Program-made: the position numbers and the translations under genes | Shown: one piece after another, positions 15,067 to 23,925 of the stretch | Layout of the letters: each line of letters opens with the position of its first letter | How positions within the stretch are numbered: position 1 is the first letter of the stretch | From: Comamonas sp. KCTC 72670 | GTDB lineage: Bacteria > Myxococcota > Myxococcia > Myxococcales > Myxococcaceae | Assembly: GCA_014656495.1 (NCBI GenBank) | Contig: BNCN01000010.1 | Location: forward strand, 248,001-312,000 | Reading direction: 5' to 3' | Length of the DNA: 64,000 nucleotides | Notes under the pieces: generated by a model | The model's database searches: none | What the model was told of the DNA's origin: nothing | The model's input: only the letters and a program-made list of their open reading frames with translations

Positions 15067-16068
15067 ATGGCGCGCGCAGGCGAGCATGAAAACCAGGTGA
15101 AGTTCTGGACGGACCCCGCCCTGGAAGCAGTCGACTACCTGCACGCGGAATACCGGGACTATTCCTTCCCGGCGCACTTCCACGAAACCTACGCCATCGG
15201 AATCATTGAGCGAGGAGCTCAGCGCTTCCTCCCGGGCCGGGGCTCTCCACTGTTGATGCCCGAGGGGGCCCTGTGCGTCATCAATCCCGGGATGGTCCAC
15301 GAAGGCCACAGCGGCGTCGAGGGTGGCTGGCGCTATCGAATGTTCTACCCGTCCTCGGCCTTGGTCCTTCGCGCACTGGGAACGCACCGTCTCCCCCCAT
15401 CGTTCAGGGGCCACGTGTTGCTGGACGACCCGCTGTACCGGCGGTTCGAAGCCCTCCATCGCGCATCCCAAAGCACCGCGGACCTGCTGGAGCGAGAGAG
15501 TCACACGCTGATGTTCCTGCGCGCCCTGTTCAGGAGACATGCCTCGGCCCCCACGGACACGAGGCGACTGCGTGACTCCAGGACAGTCGCGCGGGTCAGA
15601 CAGTCCCTTCACGATCGATTCTCGGAGAACATCAGCATCGCGGAACTGGCTGTCGAGTCGGGCGTCTCCGAGACCCATGTGATTCGCTCGTTCAGCGGCG
15701 CCACCGGACTCGCGCCCCATGCGTATCTCATCGCGCTACGCGTCGAGCGAGCCAAGCACTTCATCCGCCTCGGGATGCCGCTGGTGGAGGTCGCGGCCCT
15801 TGCTGGGTTCTCGGATCAAAGCCATCTCACGAGGCACTTCAAGCGCATGACCAGCATCACGCCTGGTGCATTCGCCAGAATGGCGAGCCCGACAGGTCAG
15901 GTTCGTTCAAGACGGCGCTCGCCAGGAGCGGCAATTTCCAGGGGTCACCTCGACGAGGCCCCCCATGAACCTGCCCACCCGTCTACAGCCCATTCCGCTG
16001 AACAGCGATACCGAGAGCAAACCGACCGCGGCCATGCGCCAGGCCATCGCGAGCGCCGAGGTCGGTGA
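15067..16068 (+). CDS. AraC family regulator with AraC_binding cupin; abnormal C-terminal tail
   Basis: 333 residues as read. Residues 1-150 form a cupin ligand domain (FPAHFHETYAIGIIERG, NPGMVHEGH). Residues about 180-280 are two AraC helix-turn-helix motifs (SIAELAVESGVSETHVIRSF and EVAALAGFSDQSHLTRHFKR). The family normally ends shortly after PGAFAR, often with a tail like NFVQD. Here the frame instead continues through an unrelated Arg-rich segment that overlaps the next gene by 104 bases, while a QVRFVQDGARQ tail is readable in the +1 frame. A one-base indel or a programmed shift is possible. It lies directly upstream of threonine aldolase and probably controls it. Confidence 0.85.
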   Translation: MARAGEHENQVKFWTDPALEAVDYLHAEYRDYSFPAHFHETYAIGIIERGAQRFLPGRGSPLLMPEGALCVINPGMVHEGHSGVEGGWRYRMFYPSSALVLRALGTHRLPPSFRGHVLLDDPLYRRFEALHRASQSTADLLERESHTLMFLRALFRRHASAPTDTRRLRDSRTVARVRQSLHDRFSENISIAELAVESGVSETHVIRSFSGATGLAPHAYLIALRVERAKHFIRLGMPLVEVAALAGFSDQSHLTRHFKRMTSITPGAFARMASPTGQVRSRRRSPGAAISRGHLDEAPHEPAHPSTAHSAEQRYREQTDRGHAPGHRERRGR

Positions 16069-17044
16069 TGAGCAACGTGGCGAAGACCCTACAGTGAACC
16101 TGCTGCAGGAGCGCGTCGCCCAGCTTCTGGGCAAGGAGTCGGCGCTCTGGTTCCCTGGCGGGACGATGTGCAACTTCGTCGCCATCAAGGTCCACACACA
16201 ACCCGCGGACGCCGTCATCGCGGACGGGATGGCACACATCATCCGCGCGGAGTCTGGAGGGGTCTCCTTCAGCTCTCGTGTGTTGGTGGAGGGGATTCCG
16301 ACAGAGAGAGGCATCTTCACTCCGGACGCACTGAGCCAGGCCTTGGCGCGTTTGAAGACGGTGCCGTCACCCTACGGGCCTGTCGCCAGGCTGCTGTGCG
16401 TCGAGCAGACGCACAACTTCGGGGGAGGAACCCTCTGGTCGCTCGCGGAACTGAAGGCTGTGGCAGAAGCAGCTCGAGCTGAAGGCCTCGCGGTCCATAT
16501 GGATGGAGCACGCCTGTTCAATGCGTGCATTGCCAGCGGCGTGTCAGCCGCCCAGTTCTCCGCCCTGGTCGATAGCCTCTGGATTGACTTCACGAAGGGC
16601 TTGGGCGCTCCCATCGGAGCCATGCTCGCGGGAAGCAAGGAGTTCATTGCGCAGGCCCGGCGCTACAAGCACGTCTTCGGCGGGGCGATGCGTCAGGCGG
16701 GAATCGCGGCCGCCGGATGCTTGCACGCGCTCGACCATCACGTGCATCGCCTGGCTGAAGACCACGCGAACGCCAGGCGACTGGCTGACGGCCTCGCGCG
16801 CATTCCCGGCGTCAGACTGACGACGCCTCTCCCCGAGACCAACATGGTCTTCTTTGACATGGGTGGCACCGGCCTGTCGAATGAGCAGGTCGTCACGGCG
16901 CTCGCTGGCCGCGGCGTGCGCGTGGGGCAGGTACGTGGACTGATTCGAGCAGTGACACACCTCGACGTCAGTCGCAGCGACATCGAAACGACGCTCTCGG
17001 CAGTCGCTGACATCGTCAGCAACTCGGCCCCTGGGCACGAGTGA
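15965..17044 (+). CDS. ltaE: Low-specificity L-threonine aldolase
   Basis: 359 residues, a PLP fold-type I enzyme cleaving L-threonine or allo-threonine to glycine and acetaldehyde. Typical features: NSDTESKPTAAMRQAI at the N-terminus, FPGGTMCNFVAI, VEQTHNFGGGTLW, HMDGARLFNA, and DFTKGLGAPIGAML with the PLP lysine. ATG 15965 follows a GACGAGG ribosome site by about 7 bases and gives the expected N-terminus. The gene starts inside the preceding AraC frame, so the two are probably transcribed together. The same frame stays open upstream of the ATG back to 15866. Confidence 0.94.
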   Translation: MNLPTRLQPIPLNSDTESKPTAAMRQAIASAEVGDEQRGEDPTVNLLQERVAQLLGKESALWFPGGTMCNFVAIKVHTQPADAVIADGMAHIIRAESGGVSFSSRVLVEGIPTERGIFTPDALSQALARLKTVPSPYGPVARLLCVEQTHNFGGGTLWSLAELKAVAEAARAEGLAVHMDGARLFNACIASGVSAAQFSALVDSLWIDFTKGLGAPIGAMLAGSKEFIAQARRYKHVFGGAMRQAGIAAAGCLHALDHHVHRLAEDHANARRLADGLARIPGVRLTTPLPETNMVFFDMGGTGLSNEQVVTALAGRGVRVGQVRGLIRAVTHLDVSRSDIETTLSAVADIVSNSAPGHE

Positions 17045-17127
17045 GAGAGCCCTCGACGCGATAGGTCTCGCTTCGAAGAGATGGGCGGAGGCTCTCGTCG
17101 GAAACAGGCCGGTGCTTCTCCCCTGGG

Positions 17128-17706
17128 TCAAAGCGCCGGCCGCTTCACGAGAGCCGCGAGCGCGGTTTCCGAGTCCTCCAACCACTGGATACATTCCTCG
17201 GGGTTCGCGGCAATGCCCCGTCCGACGGGCGTGACGAAGACCGCTGGCACATAGGCGAGGAGATAACTTCGCGTCATCGGCCCCGTCGGCGTCTCATGAA
17301 GGTCGGTGAAGTACCCGACCCACGTGTCCCACGGTGGCGTGTTGTGATCGTCGAAGTAACCACCAGTCTGGGCCTCCGCTCCTCCATCCGCGGCCTCTTC
17401 GTCGGGGAAGAAGACGAGGAGGCGGCCCGGCAGAGTCCCCCACTCGATGGCGGGGACCTCAAGCCTTGCGCCCTTCAACGTCTTGTAGCGGACGCCTTGG
17501 GTCGCCCACACGAGGTTGGCTGGGCTGAGCCCAAGTCGACCCCATGCCTCGATATCCACTGGGTCAGGAAGCCCGCGCAGGCTCTCGCGAGGGGCCTGGT
17601 CGCGGGCCCGTGCCTCACACCAGGCGACCGTCTCCGCGAGTGCCGTGCGAAGTCGTTCGAGTGACGAGGTACAGTCGGGCTTGGACGAGATGAGCCGAGG
17701 AGACAT
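17128..17706 (-). CDS. Hypothetical protein
   Basis: 192 residues from ATG 17706. I do not recognise the family. The protein is acidic, cytosolic-looking, without signal or membrane segments, and contains aromatic-rich blocks such as RLLVFFPDEEAADGG, TGGYFDDHNTPPWDTWVGYFTD and RSYLLAYVPAVFV. The size and composition resemble SMI1/SUKH-type immunity-like proteins only superficially. It is convergent with threonine aldolase, with 83 bases between the stops. An open upstream extension to 17871 exists but lacks a coding look. Confidence 0.65.
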   Translation of the reverse strand: MSPRLISSKPDCTSSLERLRTALAETVAWCEARARDQAPRESLRGLPDPVDIEAWGRLGLSPANLVWATQGVRYKTLKGARLEVPAIEWGTLPGRLLVFFPDEEAADGGAEAQTGGYFDDHNTPPWDTWVGYFTDLHETPTGPMTRSYLLAYVPAVFVTPVGRGIAANPEECIQWLEDSETALAALVKRPAL

Positions 17707-17889
17707 GGCGAGAGCATGCCTTCGCGGACGTCCGCATCCAAGCGTTGGCAGGCGACCGAGGCCAAAGCACATTCGCGGCGAAGTCCAATCAGCCCGTGCG
17801 GGGCTGGGATTGGCGTGTCCGCTCCCGGGAGAAACGACACCACTGTCCGTTCCTGGGACGAGGAAACACATTCATTCCCAATATGACGC

Positions 17890-19260
17890 ATGGCAATCGG
17901 AACACGGCTGTGGCGTTTTCCCGTCACCATGGTCCCTGCCCCCGATTCCGCGGTTCAAGCGGCGCCCGCCGAAGCCCGTCCGGTGGATGCCAGTGAGCGG
18001 TTGGAGCTCCTCGATGCCTTGCGCGGCTTCGCGCTGCTCGGCGTCTTCGTCTCCAATGTCATGATGTGGTTCAGCGGCCGGGTGTTCCGCCCCCCCGCCG
18101 TCGCCGAGGCCGCCGACGCAGCAGCCCCGCTCCTGGATACCGTCACCCAGTACGCCTACGAGATTCTCGTCTCCGGGAAGTTCATCACCCTGTTCTCCTT
18201 CCTCTTCGGACTGGGATTCGCAGTGCAGCTCAGCCGCGCGGAAGCCCGGGGCGCATCCATTGTCCCGCTCTACTCCCGACGGCTCATCGTGCTGTTCGGG
18301 ATGGGGCTGATGCACCTGTTCCTGCTCTGGTACGGCGACATCCTCGCCTCGTATGCCGTCATGGGCTTGGGCCTGTTGCTGCTGAAGCGGCGCTCCGCCC
18401 GGACGTTGCTCATCATCGCGGCGGCGCTGTGCTTCATCTGGCCCATCATCCAAGTCGTCATCATCCGTCTGCCCCGAATCATGGCGGACACCCCCGAGGC
18501 CGGTGCCGCCCTCATGAAGGCGGCGCGCGAACGCAGCATCGCGAATCAGGCGGAGTTCCTGGCGGTCATCACCCAGGGCAGTTGGCTGAACGTGGTGGTC
18601 CAGAACGCCCGCTACTACCTCGCCGACTTCCTGACGATGATCGCCGTCTCCAGCCCGTCCACCCTGGGCCGATTCGTGCTCGGGCTCTGGGCCGGTCAGC
18701 AAGGCCTCTTCCACGACGTGTCCCGCCATTCGCGGTTCTTCCGCCGGCTGTTGGGCTGGGGGCTCGCGGCGGGCGTGGTGGGCAGCAGCGCGGGGCTGAC
18801 CGTCCACCTGCTCCTGCGCTTCAAGCTCTACACGCCGGAGACGCTGCCGCTGTGGTTCCCCTACGTTTTGGCCCCAATGCGCAACCTGGGCCAACTGGGG
18901 TTCGCCGCAGCCTATGTGGCGTGCATCACCCTGCTCTTCCAGCGCCCTGTCTGGCAGCGGCTGCTGGCCATCCTCGCCCCCGCGGGCCGAATGGCGCTGA
19001 CGAACTACCTGTCACAAACTGTCATCAGCCTGCTCGTCTTCTACGGCTTTGGACTGGGCCAGGTGGGCAAGCACGGCCCCTTCGCGTGCGTCATCTTCTG
19101 CCTGGGCATCTTCAGCGTCCAGGTGCTGTGGAGCCACCTGTGGCTGGCGCGCTTCCGCTTCGGGCCCGTGGAGTGGGCATGGCGCTCGCTGACGTACGGA
19201 AAGGCGCAGCCCCTGCGGCGCGCTGCGTCCGACAGTCCGCCGTCACCGATGACGGCGTGA
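17890..19260 (+). CDS. DUF418 family membrane protein
   Basis: 456 residues with roughly ten hydrophobic helices. The N-terminal block RLELLDALRGFALLGVFVSNV is the signature of the DUF418/acyltransferase-3-like family, followed by FSFLFGLGFAVQLSRAEARG and YSRRLIVLFGMGLMHLFLLW. The C-terminal PF04235 part includes GRMALTNYLSQTVISLLVFYGFGLG and the closing RFRFGPVEWAWRSLTYGK. It is an inner-membrane protein of unknown function. ATG 17929 is an alternative start, and neither start has a strong ribosome site. The downstream gene is convergent. Confidence 0.9.
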   Translation: MAIGTRLWRFPVTMVPAPDSAVQAAPAEARPVDASERLELLDALRGFALLGVFVSNVMMWFSGRVFRPPAVAEAADAAAPLLDTVTQYAYEILVSGKFITLFSFLFGLGFAVQLSRAEARGASIVPLYSRRLIVLFGMGLMHLFLLWYGDILASYAVMGLGLLLLKRRSARTLLIIAAALCFIWPIIQVVIIRLPRIMADTPEAGAALMKAARERSIANQAEFLAVITQGSWLNVVVQNARYYLADFLTMIAVSSPSTLGRFVLGLWAGQQGLFHDVSRHSRFFRRLLGWGLAAGVVGSSAGLTVHLLLRFKLYTPETLPLWFPYVLAPMRNLGQLGFAAAYVACITLLFQRPVWQRLLAILAPAGRMALTNYLSQTVISLLVFYGFGLGQVGKHGPFACVIFCLGIFSVQVLWSHLWLARFRFGPVEWAWRSLTYGKAQPLRRAASDSPPSPMTA

Positions 19261-19276
19261 CGACGCCGGAGCGGCG

Positions 19277-19960
19277 TCAGGTCTTGTTCGCCGGCTCCGG
19301 CACGGCCACCCGCACCCGGAAGCCAAGGCCAATCCACAGGTGGAAGGCACGCTCGCGGAGGCTCTCGCGTCCCGAGCCGCGAATCAGGTTCACCTCGAGC
19401 GTGTCGTACTGGCCTCCAGTCCCCATGACGAAGAGACCGGCCCAGAAGTTCCCCCCGAAGTTCTTGTCGAACCCGGCCTGGAGCGTGACATCGGGCCCGG
19501 AGTACGTCACTTCCGCGCCGGGAATCGAGAACGAGGCGGTGTCGTAGCCCAGCCCCACGCCCGACCAGAGGTCGATGGGGCCCGCCGGGTTCCAGTGGTA
19601 GTTCCCTTGGAGTCCGAAGCGCAGGTTGCTGCCCGGGCACACCCCGCCCGAGGAACAGCGGATCCGCATCTGCGCATGGGAGAGCTGGATCCAGGGCCCC
19701 AGCTCGACGTGAGCGCCAATCCGAACAGTGGGTTCCACGATGACGGCGAGGAGCCCCTTGTAGACCTCGTACAGATGAAGCGGCTCGGCGGAGCCATCCA
19801 TCCGCCCGCCCGGAATGAGATAGCCCCCACGCGCGGAGAGTGCGAGCCAGCGCGGGAACCCCGGGTCCTGCTCCACCTGTTCCTCACCGAAGGCTGGCCA
19901 GGACACCAGGAGTGACAGCAGGAGCAGGGTCCGCGCGACGGGAAGAGAGAGCGTTTGCAT
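19277..19960 (-). CDS. Secreted outer-membrane beta-barrel-like protein
   Basis: 227 residues with a signal peptide (MQTLSLPVARTLLLLSLLVS, cleavage near AFG-EEQ). The remainder alternates hydrophobic and polar residues with many Gly and aromatics (LWSGVGLGYDTASFSIPG, FGGNFWAGLFVMGTGGQYD, FHLWIGLGFRVRVAV), as in small outer-membrane barrels. A cysteine pair lies in RIRCSSGGVCPG. I do not recognise a specific family. Its start is only 55 bases from the divergent repeat lipoprotein, so the two promoters must interleave. Confidence 0.8.
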   Translation of the reverse strand: MQTLSLPVARTLLLLSLLVSWPAFGEEQVEQDPGFPRWLALSARGGYLIPGGRMDGSAEPLHLYEVYKGLLAVIVEPTVRIGAHVELGPWIQLSHAQMRIRCSSGGVCPGSNLRFGLQGNYHWNPAGPIDLWSGVGLGYDTASFSIPGAEVTYSGPDVTLQAGFDKNFGGNFWAGLFVMGTGGQYDTLEVNLIRGSGRESLRERAFHLWIGLGFRVRVAVPEPANKT

Positions 19961-20015
19961 GGGCTGGCGTTCGGTTATTACGGTCGCTCGACCGCCGTCA
20001 ATCCAGGGCCTCCCC

Positions 20016-21884
20016 GTGCCACGCTTTCGCTTCGATTCCCTCCCGCGCCTGTTCGCGCTGCTGGCCGTTGGCCTCCTCGCCGCCTGTGGTGGCCCCTCCA
20101 TCGAAGAGGATGAACGGGTTTGCGCCAACGTCGAATGCAGCGCGGGCCGCTGCGTCGCCGAGGCCGGCGCGCCGATGTGCCGCTGCGGCGCCTGGGAGGA
20201 GGCCGCGGGGCTCACCTGCGTCATCGTTTCCTACCAGCAGGAAGATGACCACGGAGACACGCCTGCGACCGCCACGGCATTGGCCCCGTCCGACAGCTTT
20301 CACGAGGGCGCCATCCAGCCCCCCTTCCGAGGGAAGCCGGACCGGGATGTCTTCGCCATCCCCACCCCCGCGGGCCACGGATATCGCTTCATCCTCCGGG
20401 CGGGGACACTTTCCGACGTGAGCGTGGTTCTGCTGGAGTCCTCCGGGCGGGTGGTGAGCACGGAGCCCATCCAGAGGGAAGGCGGCGTGACCGTGGAGTT
20501 CGTCTCCACGGAAGAAGCCCCCCGGTTCATCTCCTTGGGGGCCGCGAGGGACGGAGATTCGGGGACGTACACCTACCGGCTGGAGGACCTGGGCCGGGAC
20601 GCGCACGGCGACACGCTCGCCACGGCGACCCCACTCGCCTTGCCCAGCGCGCCGTTTCCACTCGCGATCGAGTTCGCGGGTGACGCGGATGTCTTCACCT
20701 TCCGCACCGAAGCGAACCAGGGCTTCCTCTTCTCCTGCGACGGCCGCTACGTCTCCCTGAGCCTCATGGACAGCGAGGGCACCTGGGTGGAGGGCGTGGT
20801 GCGAGCGCCTGCGTCGAGCGTCAGGGCCGGTCACCTCCGTCCGGAGGCGAGCACGTGGTTCGTCCGTGTCGACAGCCCGCTCAAGGCGACCCTGACCACC
20901 CAGTGCCAGTTGGAGGACCTGGGACAGGACGACCACGCGAACGAGCCCCAAGGGGCAACGCCCCTGACGTCGGGGACTCCCGTGGCCGGACGGTTCCAGG
21001 GGCCCAACGATGTGGACGTCTTCTCCTTCGTCGCCACCACGGGGCACCTCTATGACCTCCGGGTACTGCCCTCGCGGTTGCTGCCCTCGCGGGCGCGGCG
21101 CATCCGGCTCACCGGCGCGGACGGCCGGACGCTGGCCGAGTCTTCTGAGGACCGCGTCCTCCACGAGGCCACCACGACGGAGACGTACTTCGTGCACGTC
21201 TTCCCGGATGCATCCTGGGAGCTCGACTTCGAGATGCGGATGGAGGACCTGGGCCGGGATGACCATGGCGGCTCGCCGGAAACCGCCACCCGCGCGGAGG
21301 TGGGTGAGACCGTCACGGGCGTCATCTCCGCGGAGACGGACCAGGATGCCATCTCGGTTCCACTCCACGTGGATGGCGTCTACCGGATCACGTGTACACC
21401 CGACTGCCTGCTGAGCACGCCCCTGCCCAATCGCCACGCCGTGCTGCACCAGGTCGGACCTGGCCTGTGGCACGTGCTCGCGCCGACTTCAGGGCTCGCC
21501 ACCTTCATCATCCGGTGGAGGTCCAGCCCGTACGCCTTCACGTTCCTGTTGGAGCAGATTGGCACGGATGACCACGGCGACAGCGTGGCCGACGCCACGC
21601 CGCAGACGGTTCCCGTGGAAGCCACTGGCATCTTCGAAGTGGCCCGTGATGTCGACGCGCTCTCCTTCCCCTTGGTAGCGGGCCAGGCCTACGTCCTGCG
21701 CAGCGACATGTCGCACATCGGGGTTCTGGACCCGACCCTCCAAGAGGTCTACCTGGAGTTCGAACTCACGGGAGGCCGCTCCTTCACGGCCCGGCTGTCC
21801 GGGACCTATGTGGCGCTGCTCACATCGGCCCGGCCCGAGCTGAACCAACCCGTGCCCTGGACTTTCTTCCTGCGCGCGCGGTGA
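20016..21884 (+). CDS. Lipoprotein with EGF-like module and tandem PPC-type repeats
   Basis: 622 residues from GTG 20016; the leader ends in GLLAACGG, a lipobox. Next comes a Cys-rich EGF-like module (VCANVECSAGRC...CRCGAW...TCV). The rest is made of about five repeats of roughly 110 residues, each opening with a variant of EDLGRDDHGDSPATAT and resembling bacterial pre-peptidase C-terminal domains; repeat starts are near nucleotides 20244, 20584, 20914, 21244 and 21553. Such domains usually accompany secreted proteases, but none is present, so this looks like a surface scaffold or adhesin. ATG 19959 would overlap the divergent gene and is less likely. Confidence 0.85.
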   Translation: MPRFRFDSLPRLFALLAVGLLAACGGPSIEEDERVCANVECSAGRCVAEAGAPMCRCGAWEEAAGLTCVIVSYQQEDDHGDTPATATALAPSDSFHEGAIQPPFRGKPDRDVFAIPTPAGHGYRFILRAGTLSDVSVVLLESSGRVVSTEPIQREGGVTVEFVSTEEAPRFISLGAARDGDSGTYTYRLEDLGRDAHGDTLATATPLALPSAPFPLAIEFAGDADVFTFRTEANQGFLFSCDGRYVSLSLMDSEGTWVEGVVRAPASSVRAGHLRPEASTWFVRVDSPLKATLTTQCQLEDLGQDDHANEPQGATPLTSGTPVAGRFQGPNDVDVFSFVATTGHLYDLRVLPSRLLPSRARRIRLTGADGRTLAESSEDRVLHEATTTETYFVHVFPDASWELDFEMRMEDLGRDDHGGSPETATRAEVGETVTGVISAETDQDAISVPLHVDGVYRITCTPDCLLSTPLPNRHAVLHQVGPGLWHVLAPTSGLATFIIRWRSSPYAFTFLLEQIGTDDHGDSVADATPQTVPVEATGIFEVARDVDALSFPLVAGQAYVLRSDMSHIGVLDPTLQEVYLEFELTGGRSFTARLSGTYVALLTSARPELNQPVPWTFFLRAR

Positions 21885-21898
21885 GCATCAGACAGGCC

Positions 21899-23011
21899 AT
21901 GTCGAACCTGGACCTGTTTCCGCCCGCCCCGCCCTCTTCCGAGCCCGGTCCGCTGGACCGGCTGCTGAAGGTGTCCCGCATCTACGTGCAGACGGGCGTC
22001 GAGGAGCATCAGCGGGGCCGGGAGATCCTCGCGCGCTTCCCGGACGCGGAGCGCATCCCCGTGGCTTCGCACCAGGGCATCCCCGGCCTGTTCGGCAACG
22101 AAGGCAACGCGGAGGCGTGGAACCGCATCAAGGGCAGCACGCTGGTGTTGGGCGTGAAGAAGACGATGTCCTTCACGCCCAATGGGCGCAGCTGTGACTT
22201 CATCCCGCCGTCCGCCGCCAACGGCTGCGTCATGAGCTGCGCCTACTGCTACGTGCCGCGCCACAAGGGCTTCGCCAACCCCGTCACCGTCTTCGTCAAC
22301 ATCGACCGCATCCTGGCCTCCATCCGCCGCCACGCGGGAAGGCTGGGGCCCAAGGCGGAGCCCAACAGCGTGGACCCGCGCTACTGGGCCTATGACATCG
22401 GCTGCAACAGCGACTGCGCCGCGGACGCCGCGCTCAGCGACAACGTGCGCGACCTGGTGCGCCTGTTCACCACGCTGCCCAACGCCATGGGCACCTTCGC
22501 CACCAAGTGGGTGAACCGCGAGCTGCTCACCTACGCCCCCAAGGGCAAGACGCGGATCCGCTTCAGCCTGATGCCCGCCGCGAAGGCGAAGCTGCTCGAC
22601 GTGCGCACCAGCTCCATCGCCGAGCGGCTCGCCGCCATCGACGACTTCGTGGCCGCGGGCTACGAGGTCCACCTCAACTTCTCGCCCGTCGTCGTCTACG
22701 AGGGTTGGCAGGAGGAGTACGACGCGCTGTTCCAACAGGTGGACGCGGCCCTGGGCCCCGCCGCCAAGGCGCAGCTCGCCGCCGAGGTCATCTTCCTCAC
22801 CCACCACGCGGGCCTCCACGCGGTGAATCTGCGCTGGCACCCCAAGGCCGAGGCCCTGCTCTGGACGCCGGAGACCCAGGAGGCCAAGGTGTCCCAGGGC
22901 GGAGGCCACAACGTGCGCTACCGCACCGGCCTCAAGGGCCGGTTGGTGGCCGAATTCCAGGAATTGATGGCGCGCCGCCTGCCCTACTGCCGGGTGCGCT
23001 ACGCGTTTTGA
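21899..23011 (+). CDS. splB: Spore photoproduct lyase homologue (radical SAM)
   Basis: 370 residues from ATG 21899; GTG 21881 overlaps the previous stop and is possible. It matches spore photoproduct lyase, a radical-SAM enzyme that repairs the UV thymine dimer of spores. The cluster CVMSCAYC gives C-x3-C-x2-C (Cys110, 114, 117). The segment GCNSD at Cys169 aligns with the CTSD segment holding the hydrogen-donor Cys141 of Bacillus. Also shared are FATKWVNRELL, KGKTRIRFSL and VVVYEGWQEEYDALFQQVDAAL. Myxobacteria form spores but not endospores, so the natural substrate is uncertain. It follows the repeat lipoprotein by 14 bases. Confidence 0.9.
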   Translation: MSNLDLFPPAPPSSEPGPLDRLLKVSRIYVQTGVEEHQRGREILARFPDAERIPVASHQGIPGLFGNEGNAEAWNRIKGSTLVLGVKKTMSFTPNGRSCDFIPPSAANGCVMSCAYCYVPRHKGFANPVTVFVNIDRILASIRRHAGRLGPKAEPNSVDPRYWAYDIGCNSDCAADAALSDNVRDLVRLFTTLPNAMGTFATKWVNRELLTYAPKGKTRIRFSLMPAAKAKLLDVRTSSIAERLAAIDDFVAAGYEVHLNFSPVVVYEGWQEEYDALFQQVDAALGPAAKAQLAAEVIFLTHHAGLHAVNLRWHPKAEALLWTPETQEAKVSQGGGHNVRYRTGLKGRLVAEFQELMARRLPYCRVRYAF

Positions 23012-23073
23012 GCCCTCCGCCGTGTCAGGGGTGTGACGGAGTGGGCCCGGGCTGTGGCAGACTCGGCCGGACC

Positions 23074-23925
23074 ATGTGGGATTGGGTCCGCCAACTGGCG
23101 GAGTGGTCGCGGGACGATGTTCCGTTCGCCGTGGCGACCGTGACGGTGTGTCAGGGAAGTACCCCCGCCGAGCCCGGCGCGAAGCTGCTCGTGCGCGCGG
23201 ATGGGACGTTCCACGGCACCGTCGGTGGCGGGCACCTGGAGCAGCTCGTCCTGGCGGACGCCCGCGCCTGCCTGGAGAAAGGGGAACCCCGTGCGTACCG
23301 GTATCCGCTGGGCTCGAAGCTCGGCCAGTGCTGCGGCGGCGTGGTGGACGTCTTCGTGGAGCCGGTGAATCACGGCCCGCGGCTGTACCTCTTCGGCGCC
23401 GGCCACGTGGGCCAGGCCCTGTGCCGCACGCTGGATGGCACGCCGTTTCAAATCCACCTCGTGGACGAGCGCCCGGAGTGGCTCCACGGAGAGCGCATCC
23501 CCGCCTCCGTCATCCGCCACGGGGACGGCTGGGACACCTTCGCCTCCCGCGCCGTCTGGGACGCGCGCCGCACGTACATCGCGGTGATGACGCACCGGCA
23601 CGACCTGGACCAGGACATCATCGCCTTCGCCCTGGAGAAGCCCGCGCGCTACGTGGGCCTCATCGGCAGCAATACGAAGTGGGCCCGCTTCCGGCAGCGG
23701 CTGGAGGCTCGGGGCGCCTCCCCGGCCCAGTTGGCCCGCGTGCGCTGCCCCATGGGCCTGGAGATTGGGGGCAAGTCCCCCCAGGAGGTCGCGGTGAGCA
23801 TCGCCGCCGGGCTCCTCCAGCTCCATCACCAGGGCGCCAACGCCCCCGGTGAGGACACTGACACTTCCGCCGAGGCACCGGCCTCGGAGACGCCCCGCCT
23901 GCGCGGGGCCGCCTCAGGAGAATGA
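23074..23925 (+). CDS. xdhC: XdhC, molybdenum cofactor sulfuration/insertion factor
   Basis: 283 residues. XdhC binds molybdenum cofactor, helps its sulfuration and delivers it to xanthine dehydrogenase. The N-terminal part has VTVCQGSTPAEPGAKLLV and GTVGGGHLE with GQCCGG; the C-terminal Rossmann domain has LFGAGHVGQAL and YVGLIGSNTKWARFRQRL, then CPMGLEIGGKSPQEVAVSIAAGLL. ATG 23074 gives the standard MWDWVRQLAEW start. Its stop overlaps the ATG of the xanthine dehydrogenase gene by 4 bases (ATGA), so the two are translationally coupled. Confidence 0.95.
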   Translation: MWDWVRQLAEWSRDDVPFAVATVTVCQGSTPAEPGAKLLVRADGTFHGTVGGGHLEQLVLADARACLEKGEPRAYRYPLGSKLGQCCGGVVDVFVEPVNHGPRLYLFGAGHVGQALCRTLDGTPFQIHLVDERPEWLHGERIPASVIRHGDGWDTFASRAVWDARRTYIAVMTHRHDLDQDIIAFALEKPARYVGLIGSNTKWARFRQRLEARGASPAQLARVRCPMGLEIGGKSPQEVAVSIAAGLLQLHHQGANAPGEDTDTSAEAPASETPRLRGAASGE

